The notes under the pieces were generated by a model that was not told where the DNA came from, made no database searches, and saw nothing but the letters and a program-made list of their open reading frames with translations. A program made the translations under genes and the position numbers. Positions 15,961 to 24,069 of a DNA stretch of 64,000 nt are shown piece after piece. The stretch's first letter is position 1, and each line of letters opens with the position of its first letter. The DNA comes from Pseudomonas libanensis (GTDB taxonomy: Bacteria; Pseudomonadota; Gammaproteobacteria; Pseudomonadales; Pseudomonadaceae): positions 124,001 through 188,000 of the forward strand of contig NZ_JYLH01000014.1 of the NCBI RefSeq assembly GCF_001439685.1. The letters are read 5' to 3'.

Positions 15961-18246
15961 TTAGAAGTGGAAACTGGTGGTCAACAGCGCTGTACGACCG
16001 GCCGCCTGGTTGGCGAAGTGCGCCGAGTAGGCCTTGTCGTAGTAGGTCTTGTCGGTAAGGTTCTGCACGTTCAGTTGCAGGTCGACGTTCTTGGTCAGCT
16101 TGTAGCTGGCCATGGCGTCATAGCGGGTGTAGGACGGCACGTACACGGTGTTGCCGGCATCGCCATAAACCTCGTCGACGTAGAACGCGCCGCCGCCGAC
16201 GGTCAGCTTGGGCGTGATGTCGTAGGTGGTCCACAGGCTGAAGGAGTTCTTCGGCGTGTTGGGCATCTGGTTGCCTTTGTTGGAGCCGGCGCTTACCACA
16301 CCGTTACGCCCGTTGAGGCCGGACTTGACCAACTCGCTGTCCAGGTAGGTGTAGCCGGCGAACACTTGCCAGTGATCGGTGAGCTTGCCGCTGGCCGACA
16401 ACTCTACGCCATCGACTTGGGACTCGCCGCCGTTCTCGTAGGTGAGGGCGTCCACCAGGATACGTGTGTTTTTCTTCTCGGTACGGAACACGGCAGCGGA
16501 CAGGGACAGACGATCATGGAACAGATCCCACTTGGTGCCCAGTTCGTAGTTGACGGTTTCTTCAGGCTGCAAGTCGCTTGTGGCGGCACCGGCAGACAAT
16601 GGGTTACCGTCGGCGCCTTCACCTACCAGGCCACCAGCTGGTGAGGCCGAGGTGGCATAGGAGGCGTAGATGCTGCCGTTTTCCAAAGGCTTCCAGACCA
16701 GGCCGGCCTGCCAGTTGAAGAACTGGCTGTCATCCTTGATCTTGGTGCGTCCGGTAGTGGCGTTGGTGTTGGCTTCGGTATCGAAGGTGTCGTAGCGCAG
16801 GCCGACGTTCAGCAGCCATTTCGGATCCAGCTCGATGGTGTCGAACACATAGGCGGCGCGGCTGGTGGCCTTGGTGTTGGTGCCGTTGTAGTTGCGCGCG
16901 ACACTGCCGTTCCAGGCGTCGTCCGGGTTCGGGTTGCTGAGCGAGGTGCACTGGCCGCCCACGCCGCCCTTGGCCGGGTTGCACACCGGGTTGGCATTGG
17001 GGCTGACGGTGTAGCCGCTGACGCGGGTTTCTTCGCCGGTGAATTCCAGGCCGGTGGAGTAGCTGTGCTTGAAGCCCAGGGCCTGGAAGCTGCCGAACAG
17101 GTCGGTCTGGTTGGTGGTCGTGGTGGTCGTGGACACGCGGCTGTTAGCGCGACGCCATACGGTGCCGAATTTGTTGACGTTGAGTTTGCTGTCATCCGGT
17201 TGGGTCAGCACATAGTCCTGGCCGGTGCTGCCGTGACGCAGGGTGTTTTTCAAGGTCATGTTGTCGTTCAGGTCGTGCTCGATAGAGAACGTACTGATAT
17301 CAGCGCGAGTCTTACGGAAGTCGCGGCTTTTCAAACCGTAGAAATTGTTGCTGTCGCCGCCATCGGTGGGCTTGTCGTGCACGTGGGCAGTAGCAGTCGA
17401 CGAACCATAGCCATAGGGAATCCCCGAATCCGGCAGGTCATCGCTTTCCATATGGTAGTAGCTGAGGTTCACGCGGGTTGGCGTGCCCAGGCCAAAGGTC
17501 AACGACGGTGCCACGCCCCAGCGGTCGTAATTCACCGCATCGCGGCCGGCAACGTTTTGTTCGTGGCTCATCAGGTTCAGGCGGAAGGCGGCGCTGTCGT
17601 CGAGGAACTGGCGGTTGACGTCGAGCACGTAGCGGCGGGTCTGGTCGGAACCGTAGGTGAAGCCGCCGTTGGTGAAGTCCCGCGCTTGTGGGGTCTTGCT
17701 CACCAGGTTGAGGCTGCCACCGGCCGAGCCACGGCCGCCGAACGAGGAGTTCGGGCCTTTGCTGACCTCGATCGACTCGATGTCGAAGATCTCGCGGCTC
17801 TGGCCGCCGGTATCGCGCACGCCATCCAGGTAGGTGTCGCCCTGGGCGTCAAAGCCGCGGATAAACGGACGGTCGCCCTGGGGGTTGCCACCTTCACCGG
17901 CACCAAAGGTAATGCCCGGTACGGTGCGCAAGGCATCCTGCAACGAGGTAGCGGCAGTGTCCTTGAGTACTTGTTGCGGCACCACGGTGACCGAGCGCGG
18001 TGTGTCCACCAATGGTGCGGTGTATTTCTGAGAAGAGGCTTTTTCCACCTGATAAGAGGTGTTGTCCTGCTCCTGGCCGGTGATATTGGTGGCGCCAAGG
18101 GAGATAGGGTTGCGCTCGCCTTTCTGCTCGGTGTTTTCCGCCGCCTGCGCCAGGTGGGCAGCAGAGCTGGCACTCAAGGCTACACCGATGGCCGAGGCCA
18201 GCATGCGTGGTGAACTGGCTGGTGTTTTTATAAGAATGCGCGACAT
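15961..18246 (-). CDS. piuA: PiuA-like TonB-dependent (catecholate) siderophore receptor
   Basis: A 761-residue outer-membrane receptor that imports ferric siderophores with TonB-ExbBD energy. A signal peptide covers about residues 1-35 (ending AAHLAQA). The plug domain shows DTPRSVTVVPQQVLKD, LRTVPGITFGAGEGGN and RGFDAQGDTYLDGVRD. A 22-strand barrel ends in the aromatic TSFHF. The start at 18246 is chosen because GAAGGGA sits eight bases upstream and the signal peptide begins there. It is divergent from piuC; Fur-like sites lie between. Its place next to piuB and piuC supports the PiuA (Fiu-type) assignment over other receptors. Confidence 0.88.
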   Translation of the reverse strand: MSRILIKTPASSPRMLASAIGVALSASSAAHLAQAAENTEQKGERNPISLGATNITGQEQDNTSYQVEKASSQKYTAPLVDTPRSVTVVPQQVLKDTAATSLQDALRTVPGITFGAGEGGNPQGDRPFIRGFDAQGDTYLDGVRDTGGQSREIFDIESIEVSKGPNSSFGGRGSAGGSLNLVSKTPQARDFTNGGFTYGSDQTRRYVLDVNRQFLDDSAAFRLNLMSHEQNVAGRDAVNYDRWGVAPSLTFGLGTPTRVNLSYYHMESDDLPDSGIPYGYGSSTATAHVHDKPTDGGDSNNFYGLKSRDFRKTRADISTFSIEHDLNDNMTLKNTLRHGSTGQDYVLTQPDDSKLNVNKFGTVWRRANSRVSTTTTTTNQTDLFGSFQALGFKHSYSTGLEFTGEETRVSGYTVSPNANPVCNPAKGGVGGQCTSLSNPNPDDAWNGSVARNYNGTNTKATSRAAYVFDTIELDPKWLLNVGLRYDTFDTEANTNATTGRTKIKDDSQFFNWQAGLVWKPLENGSIYASYATSASPAGGLVGEGADGNPLSAGAATSDLQPEETVNYELGTKWDLFHDRLSLSAAVFRTEKKNTRILVDALTYENGGESQVDGVELSASGKLTDHWQVFAGYTYLDSELVKSGLNGRNGVVSAGSNKGNQMPNTPKNSFSLWTTYDITPKLTVGGGAFYVDEVYGDAGNTVYVPSYTRYDAMASYKLTKNVDLQLNVQNLTDKTYYDKAYSAHFANQAAGRTALLTTSFHF

Positions 18247-18315
18247 GACGTGTCCCTTCCCCAAGGATGTGAGGCCGCGGAATATAGGGCCAACAAGACT
18301 TTGTATCAATTGCGA

Positions 18316-18420
18316 GGTATTGCTATTCGCATCGAATTTACATTCTTTACACTTTTTTCTTACGGTTTTTGCAATCTCGTTCGTCTCCGGGTTTTACAGG
18401 GTAGATAAGAATCAATACTA
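18316..18420. promoter_or_regulatory. piuA-piuC divergent promoter with candidate Fur sites
   Basis: GATAAGAATCAATACTA (18404-18420), whose complement contains GTATTGATTCTTATC, shares the core GTATTGATTCT with the promoter of the second TonB receptor (30098-30114). A weaker relative, GGTATTGCTATTCGC, lies at 18316-18330. Iron repression by Fur is expected for both genes; the match to the 19-bp consensus is only partial. Confidence 0.45.
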
Positions 18421-18451
18421 TTGGCGCCTCTCTGATTGCAGGTATTGCCTC

Positions 18452-19132
18452 ATGTTGCTGCACATTCCCGGCCTGTTTTCTCGCGAGGAGGTGCTGCGCA
18501 TTCGCCAGGCTCTGGAAGAGACCGAGTGGGCCGACGGCAAAATCACTGCCGGGCATCAGTCCGCCAAGGCCAAGCACAACCTGCAATTGCCCGAAGGCCA
18601 CCCGTTGGCCAAGGAAATCGGCGCGGCCATGCTGGAACGGTTGTGGAGCAACCCATTGTTCATGTCGGCAGCGCTGCCGCACAAAGTCTTCCCGCCGCTG
18701 CTCAACTGCTACACCGCCGGCGGCAGTTTCGACTTTCATATCGACAACGCCGTACGCCAACCCAAAGGCAGCCCTGAACGTGTGCGTACCGATCTGTCGT
18801 CCACGCTGTTCTTCAGCGACCCGGACGAATACGACGGCGGCGAACTGGAAATCCAGGACACCTTCGGCCTGCAGCGGGTCAAGCTGCCCGCCGGCGATAT
18901 GGTGCTGTACCCGGGCTCCAGCCTGCACAAGGTCAACGCCGTCACCCGTGGCGCCCGCTATGCTTCGTTCTTCTGGACCCAAAGCCTGGTGCGCGAAGAC
19001 AGCCAGCGCACCCTGCTGTTCGAAATGGACGGCGCGATCCAGCAACTGACCCGCGACGTTCCTGACCACCCGGCACTGATCCAGCTCACCGGCACCTACC
19101 ACAACCTGCTGCGCCGCTGGGTCGAGGTCTGA
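18452..19132 (+). CDS. piuC: PiuC, Fe(II)/2-oxoglutarate-dependent dioxygenase (PKHD-type hydroxylase)
   Basis: A 226-residue enzyme of the YbiX/PiuC family. The facial triad is H96-x-D98 (DFHIDNAV) and H159 (SSLHKVNAV), with R169 (RGARYA) placed to bind 2-oxoglutarate. ATG at 18452 gives the family-typical beginning MLLHIPGLFSREEV and length. Longer in-frame starts would run into the piuA promoter. It is divergent from piuA and followed two bases later by the Sel1 gene. The family is linked to siderophore and iron metabolism, and its substrate is not established. Confidence 0.92.
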   Translation: MLLHIPGLFSREEVLRIRQALEETEWADGKITAGHQSAKAKHNLQLPEGHPLAKEIGAAMLERLWSNPLFMSAALPHKVFPPLLNCYTAGGSFDFHIDNAVRQPKGSPERVRTDLSSTLFFSDPDEYDGGELEIQDTFGLQRVKLPAGDMVLYPGSSLHKVNAVTRGARYASFFWTQSLVREDSQRTLLFEMDGAIQQLTRDVPDHPALIQLTGTYHNLLRRWVEV

Positions 19133-19134
19133 AC

Positions 19135-19893
19135 ATGGGCTTTTTATTGCGTCGCCAGGAAGTGCTCAACGTCGAGCAATTGCAGTCCATGCTCGATGAT
19201 TCCCCGGTGCGCGCCGCCCAGGCGATCCTGATCGCAGCCAGGGAAGGCGTGGTCGACGCCCAGGCGTTGCTCGGGCAGATCCTGCTGGAAGGGCGCGGCA
19301 TCGCACGCGATGAGGCGCTGGCACTGCGCTGGTTCCAGATTGCGGCGCAGGGCGGGCACTGGATGGCGCGCAATATGACCGGGCGCTGCCTGGAGCATGG
19401 CTGGGGCTGTGCCGTCGATGAAGCAGCGGCAGCCCGGGAATATCGGCTGGCAGCCGAAGGGGGGTTGGATTGGGGCCAGTACAACTACGCTAACCTTTTG
19501 GCGACCGGCCGCGGCGTTATGCAAGACCAGGCCCAAGCGCTGACGTTTTATCGCCAGGCCGCAGGGCAGGGCCACGCCAAGTCGATGAACCTGGTGGGGC
19601 GTTATCTGGAAGACGGCCAGCATTGCCCCAGGGATCTGGAAGCGGCCATTGAGTGGTACCGGCGCTCCGCCGAAGCCGGGGATTTTCGGGGGCAGTTCAG
19701 CTATGCGGCGGTGCTGGCGGACAGAGGCCAGATCGACGCTGCGCTGGAATGGCTACGCAAGGCGCTGGAAGGCGGGAATCTCAAGTTCCTGCGAACGGCG
19801 CACAAGGCGCTAACGCTGGCCAATGACCCGCAGATTCGCGCCATGGCCGAGGCTTATCAAGAGCACGCGGACCAATTGGAGAAAACGCTGTAG
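19135..19893 (+). CDS. Sel1/TPR-repeat protein downstream of piuC
   Basis: A 252-residue soluble protein of Sel1-like repeats (for example AQALLGQILLEGRGIARDEA, LATGRGVMQDQAQALTFYRQ and YLEDGQHCPRDLEAAIEWYR), which fold as helical hairpins for protein-protein contact. No signal peptide is evident. The ATG lies two bases after the piuC stop, and the pair is conserved in P. aeruginosa as I recall (PA4515-PA4516). A role tied to iron uptake is inferred from context only. Confidence 0.85.
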   Translation: MGFLLRRQEVLNVEQLQSMLDDSPVRAAQAILIAAREGVVDAQALLGQILLEGRGIARDEALALRWFQIAAQGGHWMARNMTGRCLEHGWGCAVDEAAAAREYRLAAEGGLDWGQYNYANLLATGRGVMQDQAQALTFYRQAAGQGHAKSMNLVGRYLEDGQHCPRDLEAAIEWYRRSAEAGDFRGQFSYAAVLADRGQIDAALEWLRKALEGGNLKFLRTAHKALTLANDPQIRAMAEAYQEHADQLEKTL

Positions 19894-19952
19894 GAACCCG
19901 TTTCTACACATTCACGTGTTCCGGTTTGGCGATGAACGGCAAGGACCAAAGG

Positions 19953-19994
19953 TTGAAGCTCTGGCTTAAGTCACTATGATTAAGCTTGAATCAT
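19953..19994 (+). promoter_or_regulatory. Promoter and overlapping operator of the toxin-antitoxin operon
   Basis: TTGAAG (19953-19958), a 16-base spacer and TATGAT (19975-19980) make a good sigma-70 promoter. The palindrome ATGATT-AAGCTTG-AATCAT (19976-19994) overlaps the -10 box and the presumed start site, as expected for autorepression by a ribbon-helix-helix antitoxin. Confidence 0.55.
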
Positions 19995-20036
19995 TTTTAA
20001 TCGCTTGCTTGTCATTTGTCCGCAAAGAGAGTTTTC

Positions 20037-20303
20037 ATGGGTGCCGAAACCAAAGTAATGACAGCTCATATACCCACTGCCCTTGCTCAGAAAGTTGACC
20101 AGATGGCCGCGCGAATGGATCGCTCACGCGGATGGGTGGTGAAACAGGCCCTCGCTGATTGGGTCGATCAAGAAGAAGAGCGCAGCCGGCTGACGCTTGA
20201 GGCTATGGCAGATGTAGATGCGGGGCGCGTGATCGATCACCAGGCAGTGCTGGCCTGGGCAGATAGCCTGAGCACCGATTCGCCGCTACCGGTACCGCGC
20301 TGA
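20037..20303 (+). CDS. Ribbon-helix-helix antitoxin (ParD/CopG type)
   Basis: An 88-residue protein. The N-terminal half (VMTAHIPTALAQKVDQMAAR and RSRGWVVKQALADWV) has the beta-strand, helix, helix layout of a CopG/ParD DNA-binding domain. The C-terminal half is acidic and would wrap the toxin. The start is ATG at 20037, preceded by AAGAGAG. The stop overlaps the toxin ATG by one base (TGATG). It probably represses its own promoter through the palindrome upstream. Confidence 0.88.
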   Translation: MGAETKVMTAHIPTALAQKVDQMAARMDRSRGWVVKQALADWVDQEEERSRLTLEAMADVDAGRVIDHQAVLAWADSLSTDSPLPVPR

Positions 20304-20578
20304 TGGAGCTGAGGTGGACAAGTAAAGCCTTATCCGACCTGGCTCGATTATATGACTTCCTCTCTGTTGTAAACCGCGAAGCTGCCGCCCGCATCGTGCA
20401 GTCACTGTCTCAAGCGCCTGACACGCTGCACGGTAATCCGCGCATCGGTGAGAGAATTGAAGAGTTTTCACCGCGCGACGTAAGAAGACTTTTAGTCGGC
20501 CATTACGAAATGCGCTACGAAATTCAACAGTCGACACTCTATATTCTACGGTTGTGGCACGTTCGCGAAGATCGATGA
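20303..20578 (+). CDS. RelE/ParE-family toxin
   Basis: A 91-residue basic protein with the ParE/RelE fold pattern: WTSKALSDLARLYDFL at the N-terminus, then RIGERIEEF, RRLLVGHYEMRYEI and ILRLWHVRED. ParE members poison DNA gyrase and RelE members cleave mRNA; the sequence looks closer to ParE, but the target cannot be settled by eye. It is translationally coupled to its antitoxin. The operon ends at a bidirectional terminator shared with convergent speC. Confidence 0.88.
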   Translation: MELRWTSKALSDLARLYDFLSVVNREAAARIVQSLSQAPDTLHGNPRIGERIEEFSPRDVRRLLVGHYEMRYEIQQSTLYILRLWHVREDR

Positions 20579-20599
20579 GGGCGCGTACCACAGACAAAA

Positions 20600-20627
20600 A
20601 AAAGCCCATGAAACGTCATGGGCTTTT
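20600..20627. terminator. Bidirectional rho-independent terminator (parE / speC)
   Basis: AAAAGCCCATG-AAACGT-CATGGGCTTTT is an 11-bp stem with A-run and T-run on either side, between the convergent toxin and speC stops. Confidence 0.9.
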
Positions 20628-20641
20628 TAGTTATAACCGTC

Positions 20642-21805
20642 TTACACGTAGAACGATTTCAACGGCGGAAACCCATTGAACTCAACTGCGCTGTAGCTGG
20701 TGGTGTAGGCACCAGTCGACAACCAGTACAAACGATCACCAATCGCCAGGTTCAACGGCAAACCGTACTTGTAGTTCTCGTACATGATATCGGCGCTGTC
20801 GCAGGTGGGGCCGGCGATGACCACTTCTTCCATTTCGCCTTTCTTCTCGGTCCAGATCGGGAACTTGATGGCTTCGTCCATGGTTTCGATCAGGCCGGAG
20901 AACTTGCCCACGTCGGTGTACACCCAACGCTCGACGGCGGTGCGCGATTTACGTGCAACCAGTACCACTTCACTGACCAGGATGCCGGCGTTGGCGATCA
21001 ACGAACGGCCTGGCTCCAGGATGATTTCCGGCAGGTCGTCGCCGAAATCTTCCTTGAGGAAACGGATGATTTCTTCGGCGTAGGTTTCCAGGCTGTTGGT
21101 GCGAGTGATGTAGTTGGCCGGGAAGCCGCCGCCCATGTTGATCAGCTTCAGCTCGATGCCATCTTCTTCTTTCAAACGTTCGAAGATCACCTTGACCTTG
21201 GCGATGGCCGCGTCCCACACGCTAATGTCGCGCTGTTGCGAACCGACGTGGAACGAGATGCCGTAAGGCACCAGGCCCAGGTCGCGGGCGAGGATCAGCA
21301 GGTCCATGGCCATGTCGGTCTGGCAGCCGAATTTGCGCGACAACGGCCAGTCGGCAGTGGTCGAGCCTTCGGTGAGGATGCGCACATACACTTTCGATCC
21401 CGGCGCGGCCTTGGCGATGTTGCGCAGGTCGGCTTCGGAGTCGGTGGAGAACAGGCGCACGCCCTTCTCATAGAAGTAACGGATGTCCCTGGATTTCTTG
21501 ATGGTGTTGCCGTAGCTGATACGGTCGGCGCTGACGCCGCGGTCCATGACCTTGTCCAGCTCGTAGATCGAGGCGATGTCGAAGCTCGAACCCTTGTCTT
21601 TCAACAGGTCGATGATCTCGACGGCCGGGTTGGCCTTGACCGCGTAATACACCTTGGCGAATTCGAAACCGGCGCGCAGGTCATCGTAGGCCTGGCTGAT
21701 CATCGCGGTGTCGATCACCACGAACGGGGTTTCTTGCTTGTCGGCGAACGCCTTCATTTTGTCAAAAGTGGCGCGCGCGAAATAGTCTTCGACGTTGATC
21801 GACAT
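20642..21805 (-). CDS. speC: Ornithine decarboxylase (PLP fold-type III)
   Basis: A 387-residue decarboxylase that makes putrescine from ornithine. The PLP lysine is K57 in VYYAVKANPA. Other conserved parts are the glycine-rich GGGFPANYI, the LEPGRSL phosphate-binding loop and GPTCDSADIMYEN with C335 of the active site. This is the short eukaryote-like fold-type III class, not the large PLP fold-type I SpeC of enterobacteria. AGGAG precedes the ATG. A 21-codon ORF and a terminator-like hairpin lie in its 5' region, suggesting leader-based control. Confidence 0.95.
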   Translation of the reverse strand: MSINVEDYFARATFDKMKAFADKQETPFVVIDTAMISQAYDDLRAGFEFAKVYYAVKANPAVEIIDLLKDKGSSFDIASIYELDKVMDRGVSADRISYGNTIKKSRDIRYFYEKGVRLFSTDSEADLRNIAKAAPGSKVYVRILTEGSTTADWPLSRKFGCQTDMAMDLLILARDLGLVPYGISFHVGSQQRDISVWDAAIAKVKVIFERLKEEDGIELKLINMGGGFPANYITRTNSLETYAEEIIRFLKEDFGDDLPEIILEPGRSLIANAGILVSEVVLVARKSRTAVERWVYTDVGKFSGLIETMDEAIKFPIWTEKKGEMEEVVIAGPTCDSADIMYENYKYGLPLNLAIGDRLYWLSTGAYTTSYSAVEFNGFPPLKSFYV

Positions 21806-21833
21806 GCTGGGGGACTCCTAGGGGCAAACTATA

Positions 21834-21899
21834 TTAATCAATGGGTACAACTGAACGTCCTCCGTATCCCCACTTTGGTTCGCCTACTTCCCAAGGCAT
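21834..21899 (-). CDS. Possible 21-residue leader peptide upstream of speC
   Basis: This ATG-initiated frame of 21 codons (begins MPWEVGEPKWGYGG, ends VVPID) stops 28 bases before the speC ATG, with the AGGAG of speC in between. It has no strong ribosome site (TTTCGGCGAC before the ATG). It contains Trp, Gly and Pro-rich positions but no ornithine-specific signature. It sits directly after the terminator-like hairpin. Comparable small ORFs control ornithine decarboxylase (speF) in enterobacteria. Its coding status is unproven. Confidence 0.35.
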   Translation of the reverse strand: MPWEVGEPKWGYGGRSVVPID

Positions 21900-21910
21900 G
21901 TCGCCGAAAG

Positions 21911-21944
21911 CAAAAAGGCCATGGGATAAGCTTCCCTTGGCCTT
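21911..21944 (-). terminator. Terminator-like hairpin in the speC 5' leader
   Basis: On the minus strand AAGGCCAAGGGA, loop AGCTTA, TCCCATGGCCTT forms a 12-bp stem with one mismatch, then a TTTTTGC tract. It is placed about 110 bases before speC and about 55 bases after a predicted transcription start, so it could be an attenuator or end a short RNA. Confidence 0.55.
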
Positions 21945-22005
21945 GCTGTCTCGTCGTCAGTACTTGAGCCGGATGGATCGTTTCCAGCATGGACGTTCGG
22001 CGCGA

Positions 22006-22034
22006 ACTTTAGGGCTTGGCGGGCGTGGGATCAA
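22006..22034 (-). promoter_or_regulatory. Predicted sigma-70 promoter for the speC leader
   Basis: Minus strand TTGATC (22034-22029), a 17-base spacer and TAAAGT (22011-22006). Both boxes match four of six consensus bases. A start near 22000 would give a leader of about 195 bases before speC. Confidence 0.4.
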
Positions 22035-22158
22035 CTAAAAATGTCGCGTTTTTGCACGCGTTCGTCGTGCGGCCGCGTGCAGCTACTTATGTAACCGACC
22101 GGTGTGACGGATTGATGTTCCCCGGATGGGGCCAATCAGATGGATTTGCGGTGTATTC

Positions 22159-22241
22159 ATCGCAGGCAAGCCAGCTCCCACAGGGGAGTGCATTCCAACA
22201 TATGAATGCAGTCAAATGTGGGAGCTGGCTTGCCTGCGATA
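22159..22241. repeat. REPIN, GTGGGAGCTGGCTTGCCTGCGAT family
   Basis: Inverted REP copies at 22159-22182 and 22217-22240 are separated by about 34 bases. The doublet lies between the speC leader and the end of the compatible-solute ABC operon and could fold into one long hairpin. The rest of the 444-base gap (22042-22158) shows no further feature I can support. Confidence 0.85.
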
Positions 22242-22249
22242 GCGATCTA

Positions 22250-23407
22250 TCAGGCCAAAGCAGTCTCGGCAGGCGACACGATGCTGGTCTTGCCACCACG
22301 GGACTTGCCAGAGCTCAAGTACTCGGCAATCGACTCCTGGGTCACTTCCCCAAGGAACACCCGCTCCGCATCCATCACCGGCAACCACGAACGGTTGAAC
22401 TCGTACATGCGCGACAGCAGGATGCGCAAGTGTTCGTCATACGCTGCCGTGGCGTTGAACTCGCGCAGGTACTGGCCGCAGGTACCGGTCTGACGGTGCA
22501 GGTCGCGACGTCGTACATAACCCAGCGCCTTGTTCTCGGCACAGGTGACTACCACGTAGCGACGGTCCAGTTCGTCCATCAGTTCCAGCGCTTCGGCCAC
22601 CGGCGTTTCCGGGCTCACCGACGGGGCGTTGTCCGCCGCGTCTTCGGCCTTCACCAACAGCAGGCGCTTGAGCGTACTGTCCTGGCCCACGAAGTTGCTG
22701 ACGAATTCGTCCGCCGGGTGCGCCAGGAGCGTGTCCGGATGGTCGATCTGCAGCAGCTTGCCGGCGCGGAAGATGGCGATCTTGTCACCCAGCTTGATCG
22801 CTTCGTCGATGTCGTGGCTGACCATGATCACGGTCTTGTTCAACGCGCGCTGCATCTCGAAGAACTCGTTCTGGATCATCTCGCGGTTGATCGGGTCGAC
22901 CGCGCCGAACGGCTCATCCATCAGCAGCAGCGGCGCATCGGCCGCCAGGGCACGGATCACACCGATGCGCTGTTGCTGGCCGCCGGACAGCTCACGCGGG
23001 TAGCGATGCAGGTACTGCTTGGGCTCCAGCTTGATCATGCTCATCAACTCGCGGGCGCGGTCGTGGCATTTTTGCTTGTCCCAACCCAGCAGCTTGGGCA
23101 CCACCACAATGTTCTCTTCGATGGTCATGTTGGGGAACAGGCCGATCTGCTGGATCACATAGCCGATGTTGCGGCGCAGGGTCACTTCGTCCAGGTCGGT
23201 GGTGTCTTCGCCATTGATCAGGATCTTGCCCGAGCTGGGCTTGATCAGGCGGTTGATCATTTTCAACGTGGTGCTCTTGCCGCAGCCCGAGGGCCCCAGG
23301 AATACGCAAATCTCGCCTTCGTTGACGGTCAGGCTTACATCGTTGACGGCGGTGATGGTCTTGCCGTTGCTTTGAAAAGTCTTGGACAGGTTTTGAAGTT
23401 CGATCAT
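22250..23407 (-). CDS. Compatible-solute (betaine/choline-type) ABC transporter ATPase with CBS domains
   Basis: A 385-residue nucleotide-binding subunit of the OpuCA/OsmV family that powers glycine betaine, carnitine or choline uptake under osmotic stress. Walker A is GPSGCGKST (38-46), the signature LSGGQQQR, Walker B LLLMDEP and the switch HDIDEA. A tandem CBS region follows (about 250-370), which in this family senses ionic strength. The start at 23407 overlaps the upstream permease stop (ATGA), with AAAGGA before it. It is the last gene of a permease-binding protein-permease-ATPase operon, an order that I recall for P. aeruginosa PA3888-PA3891. Confidence 0.92.
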   Translation of the reverse strand: MIELQNLSKTFQSNGKTITAVNDVSLTVNEGEICVFLGPSGCGKSTTLKMINRLIKPSSGKILINGEDTTDLDEVTLRRNIGYVIQQIGLFPNMTIEENIVVVPKLLGWDKQKCHDRARELMSMIKLEPKQYLHRYPRELSGGQQQRIGVIRALAADAPLLLMDEPFGAVDPINREMIQNEFFEMQRALNKTVIMVSHDIDEAIKLGDKIAIFRAGKLLQIDHPDTLLAHPADEFVSNFVGQDSTLKRLLLVKAEDAADNAPSVSPETPVAEALELMDELDRRYVVVTCAENKALGYVRRRDLHRQTGTCGQYLREFNATAAYDEHLRILLSRMYEFNRSWLPVMDAERVFLGEVTQESIAEYLSSGKSRGGKTSIVSPAETALA

Positions 23408-24057
23408 TTGAGCAATCCTTTTGGAGTCAGCGAGCGTTGCAGCCATTGCAGGAGCAGGTCGGCGAAGATGGCCAGGAGGCTGACCAGCACGGCGCCGACA
23501 ATCAGCATCGACATATCGCTGCGGCTGATGGAAGCCAGAATAAGTACACCCAGGCCACCGGCGCCGATGGTGGCGGCGATGGTCATCACGCCGATGTTCA
23601 TCACCACGGCGGTGCGCACCCCGGCGAGGATCACCGGCACGGCGATAGGCAGCTCGACCATGCGCAGGCGCTGGCCGAAGGTCATGCCGATGCCGCGTGC
23701 GGCTTCGCGAATGCCTGGCTCAACGCCGGTCAGTGCGAGGTAGGTATTACGCATAATCGGCAGCAGGGAGTAGAGGAACACGGCGGTAATCGCCGGCATC
23801 GGCCCCAGGCCCTGGCCGAACTTGGAGTAGAAGGGCAGCAGCAGGCCGAACAGGGCGATGGACGGCACCGTCAGCAGTACCGTGGCGCTGGCTTGCAAAG
23901 GGCCGGCCAGGGTCGGGAAACGGGTCATCAGCACGCCCAGGGGCACGCCGACGACAATCGCCAGGATCACTGCGATGCCGACCAGGGTGATGTGCTGCCA
24001 GGTCAGGTGCAGGACTTGGGCCCAATCAAGATGGGAAAAGGCGTTCAGGAATTCCAT
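23404..24057 (-). CDS. Compatible-solute ABC transporter permease (second)
   Basis: A 217-residue inner-membrane permease of the OpuCB/YehW type with about five to six spans. The cytoplasmic coupling loop is EAARGIGMTFGQRLRMVELP, the EAA motif that docks to the ATPase. AGAAGGAG precedes the ATG. It overlaps the ATPase gene by four bases and follows the binding-protein gene after 12 bases. With the second permease at 24984-25700 it probably forms a heterodimeric channel. Confidence 0.92.
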   Translation of the reverse strand: MEFLNAFSHLDWAQVLHLTWQHITLVGIAVILAIVVGVPLGVLMTRFPTLAGPLQASATVLLTVPSIALFGLLLPFYSKFGQGLGPMPAITAVFLYSLLPIMRNTYLALTGVEPGIREAARGIGMTFGQRLRMVELPIAVPVILAGVRTAVVMNIGVMTIAATIGAGGLGVLILASISRSDMSMLIVGAVLVSLLAIFADLLLQWLQRSLTPKGLLK

Positions 24058-24069
24058 GTCTTCTCCTTC

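Noticed and set aside
21834..21981. A 49-codon minus-strand frame starting MLETIHPAQ in the speC leader
   Set aside because: It overlaps the terminator stem and the 21-codon frame, has a poor ribosome site and basic low-quality composition. The shorter frame is the better candidate.
22016..23743. 575-codon plus-strand frame over the compatible-solute ABC genes
   Set aside because: Antisense to two overlapping, motif-complete transporter genes and crosses their junction.
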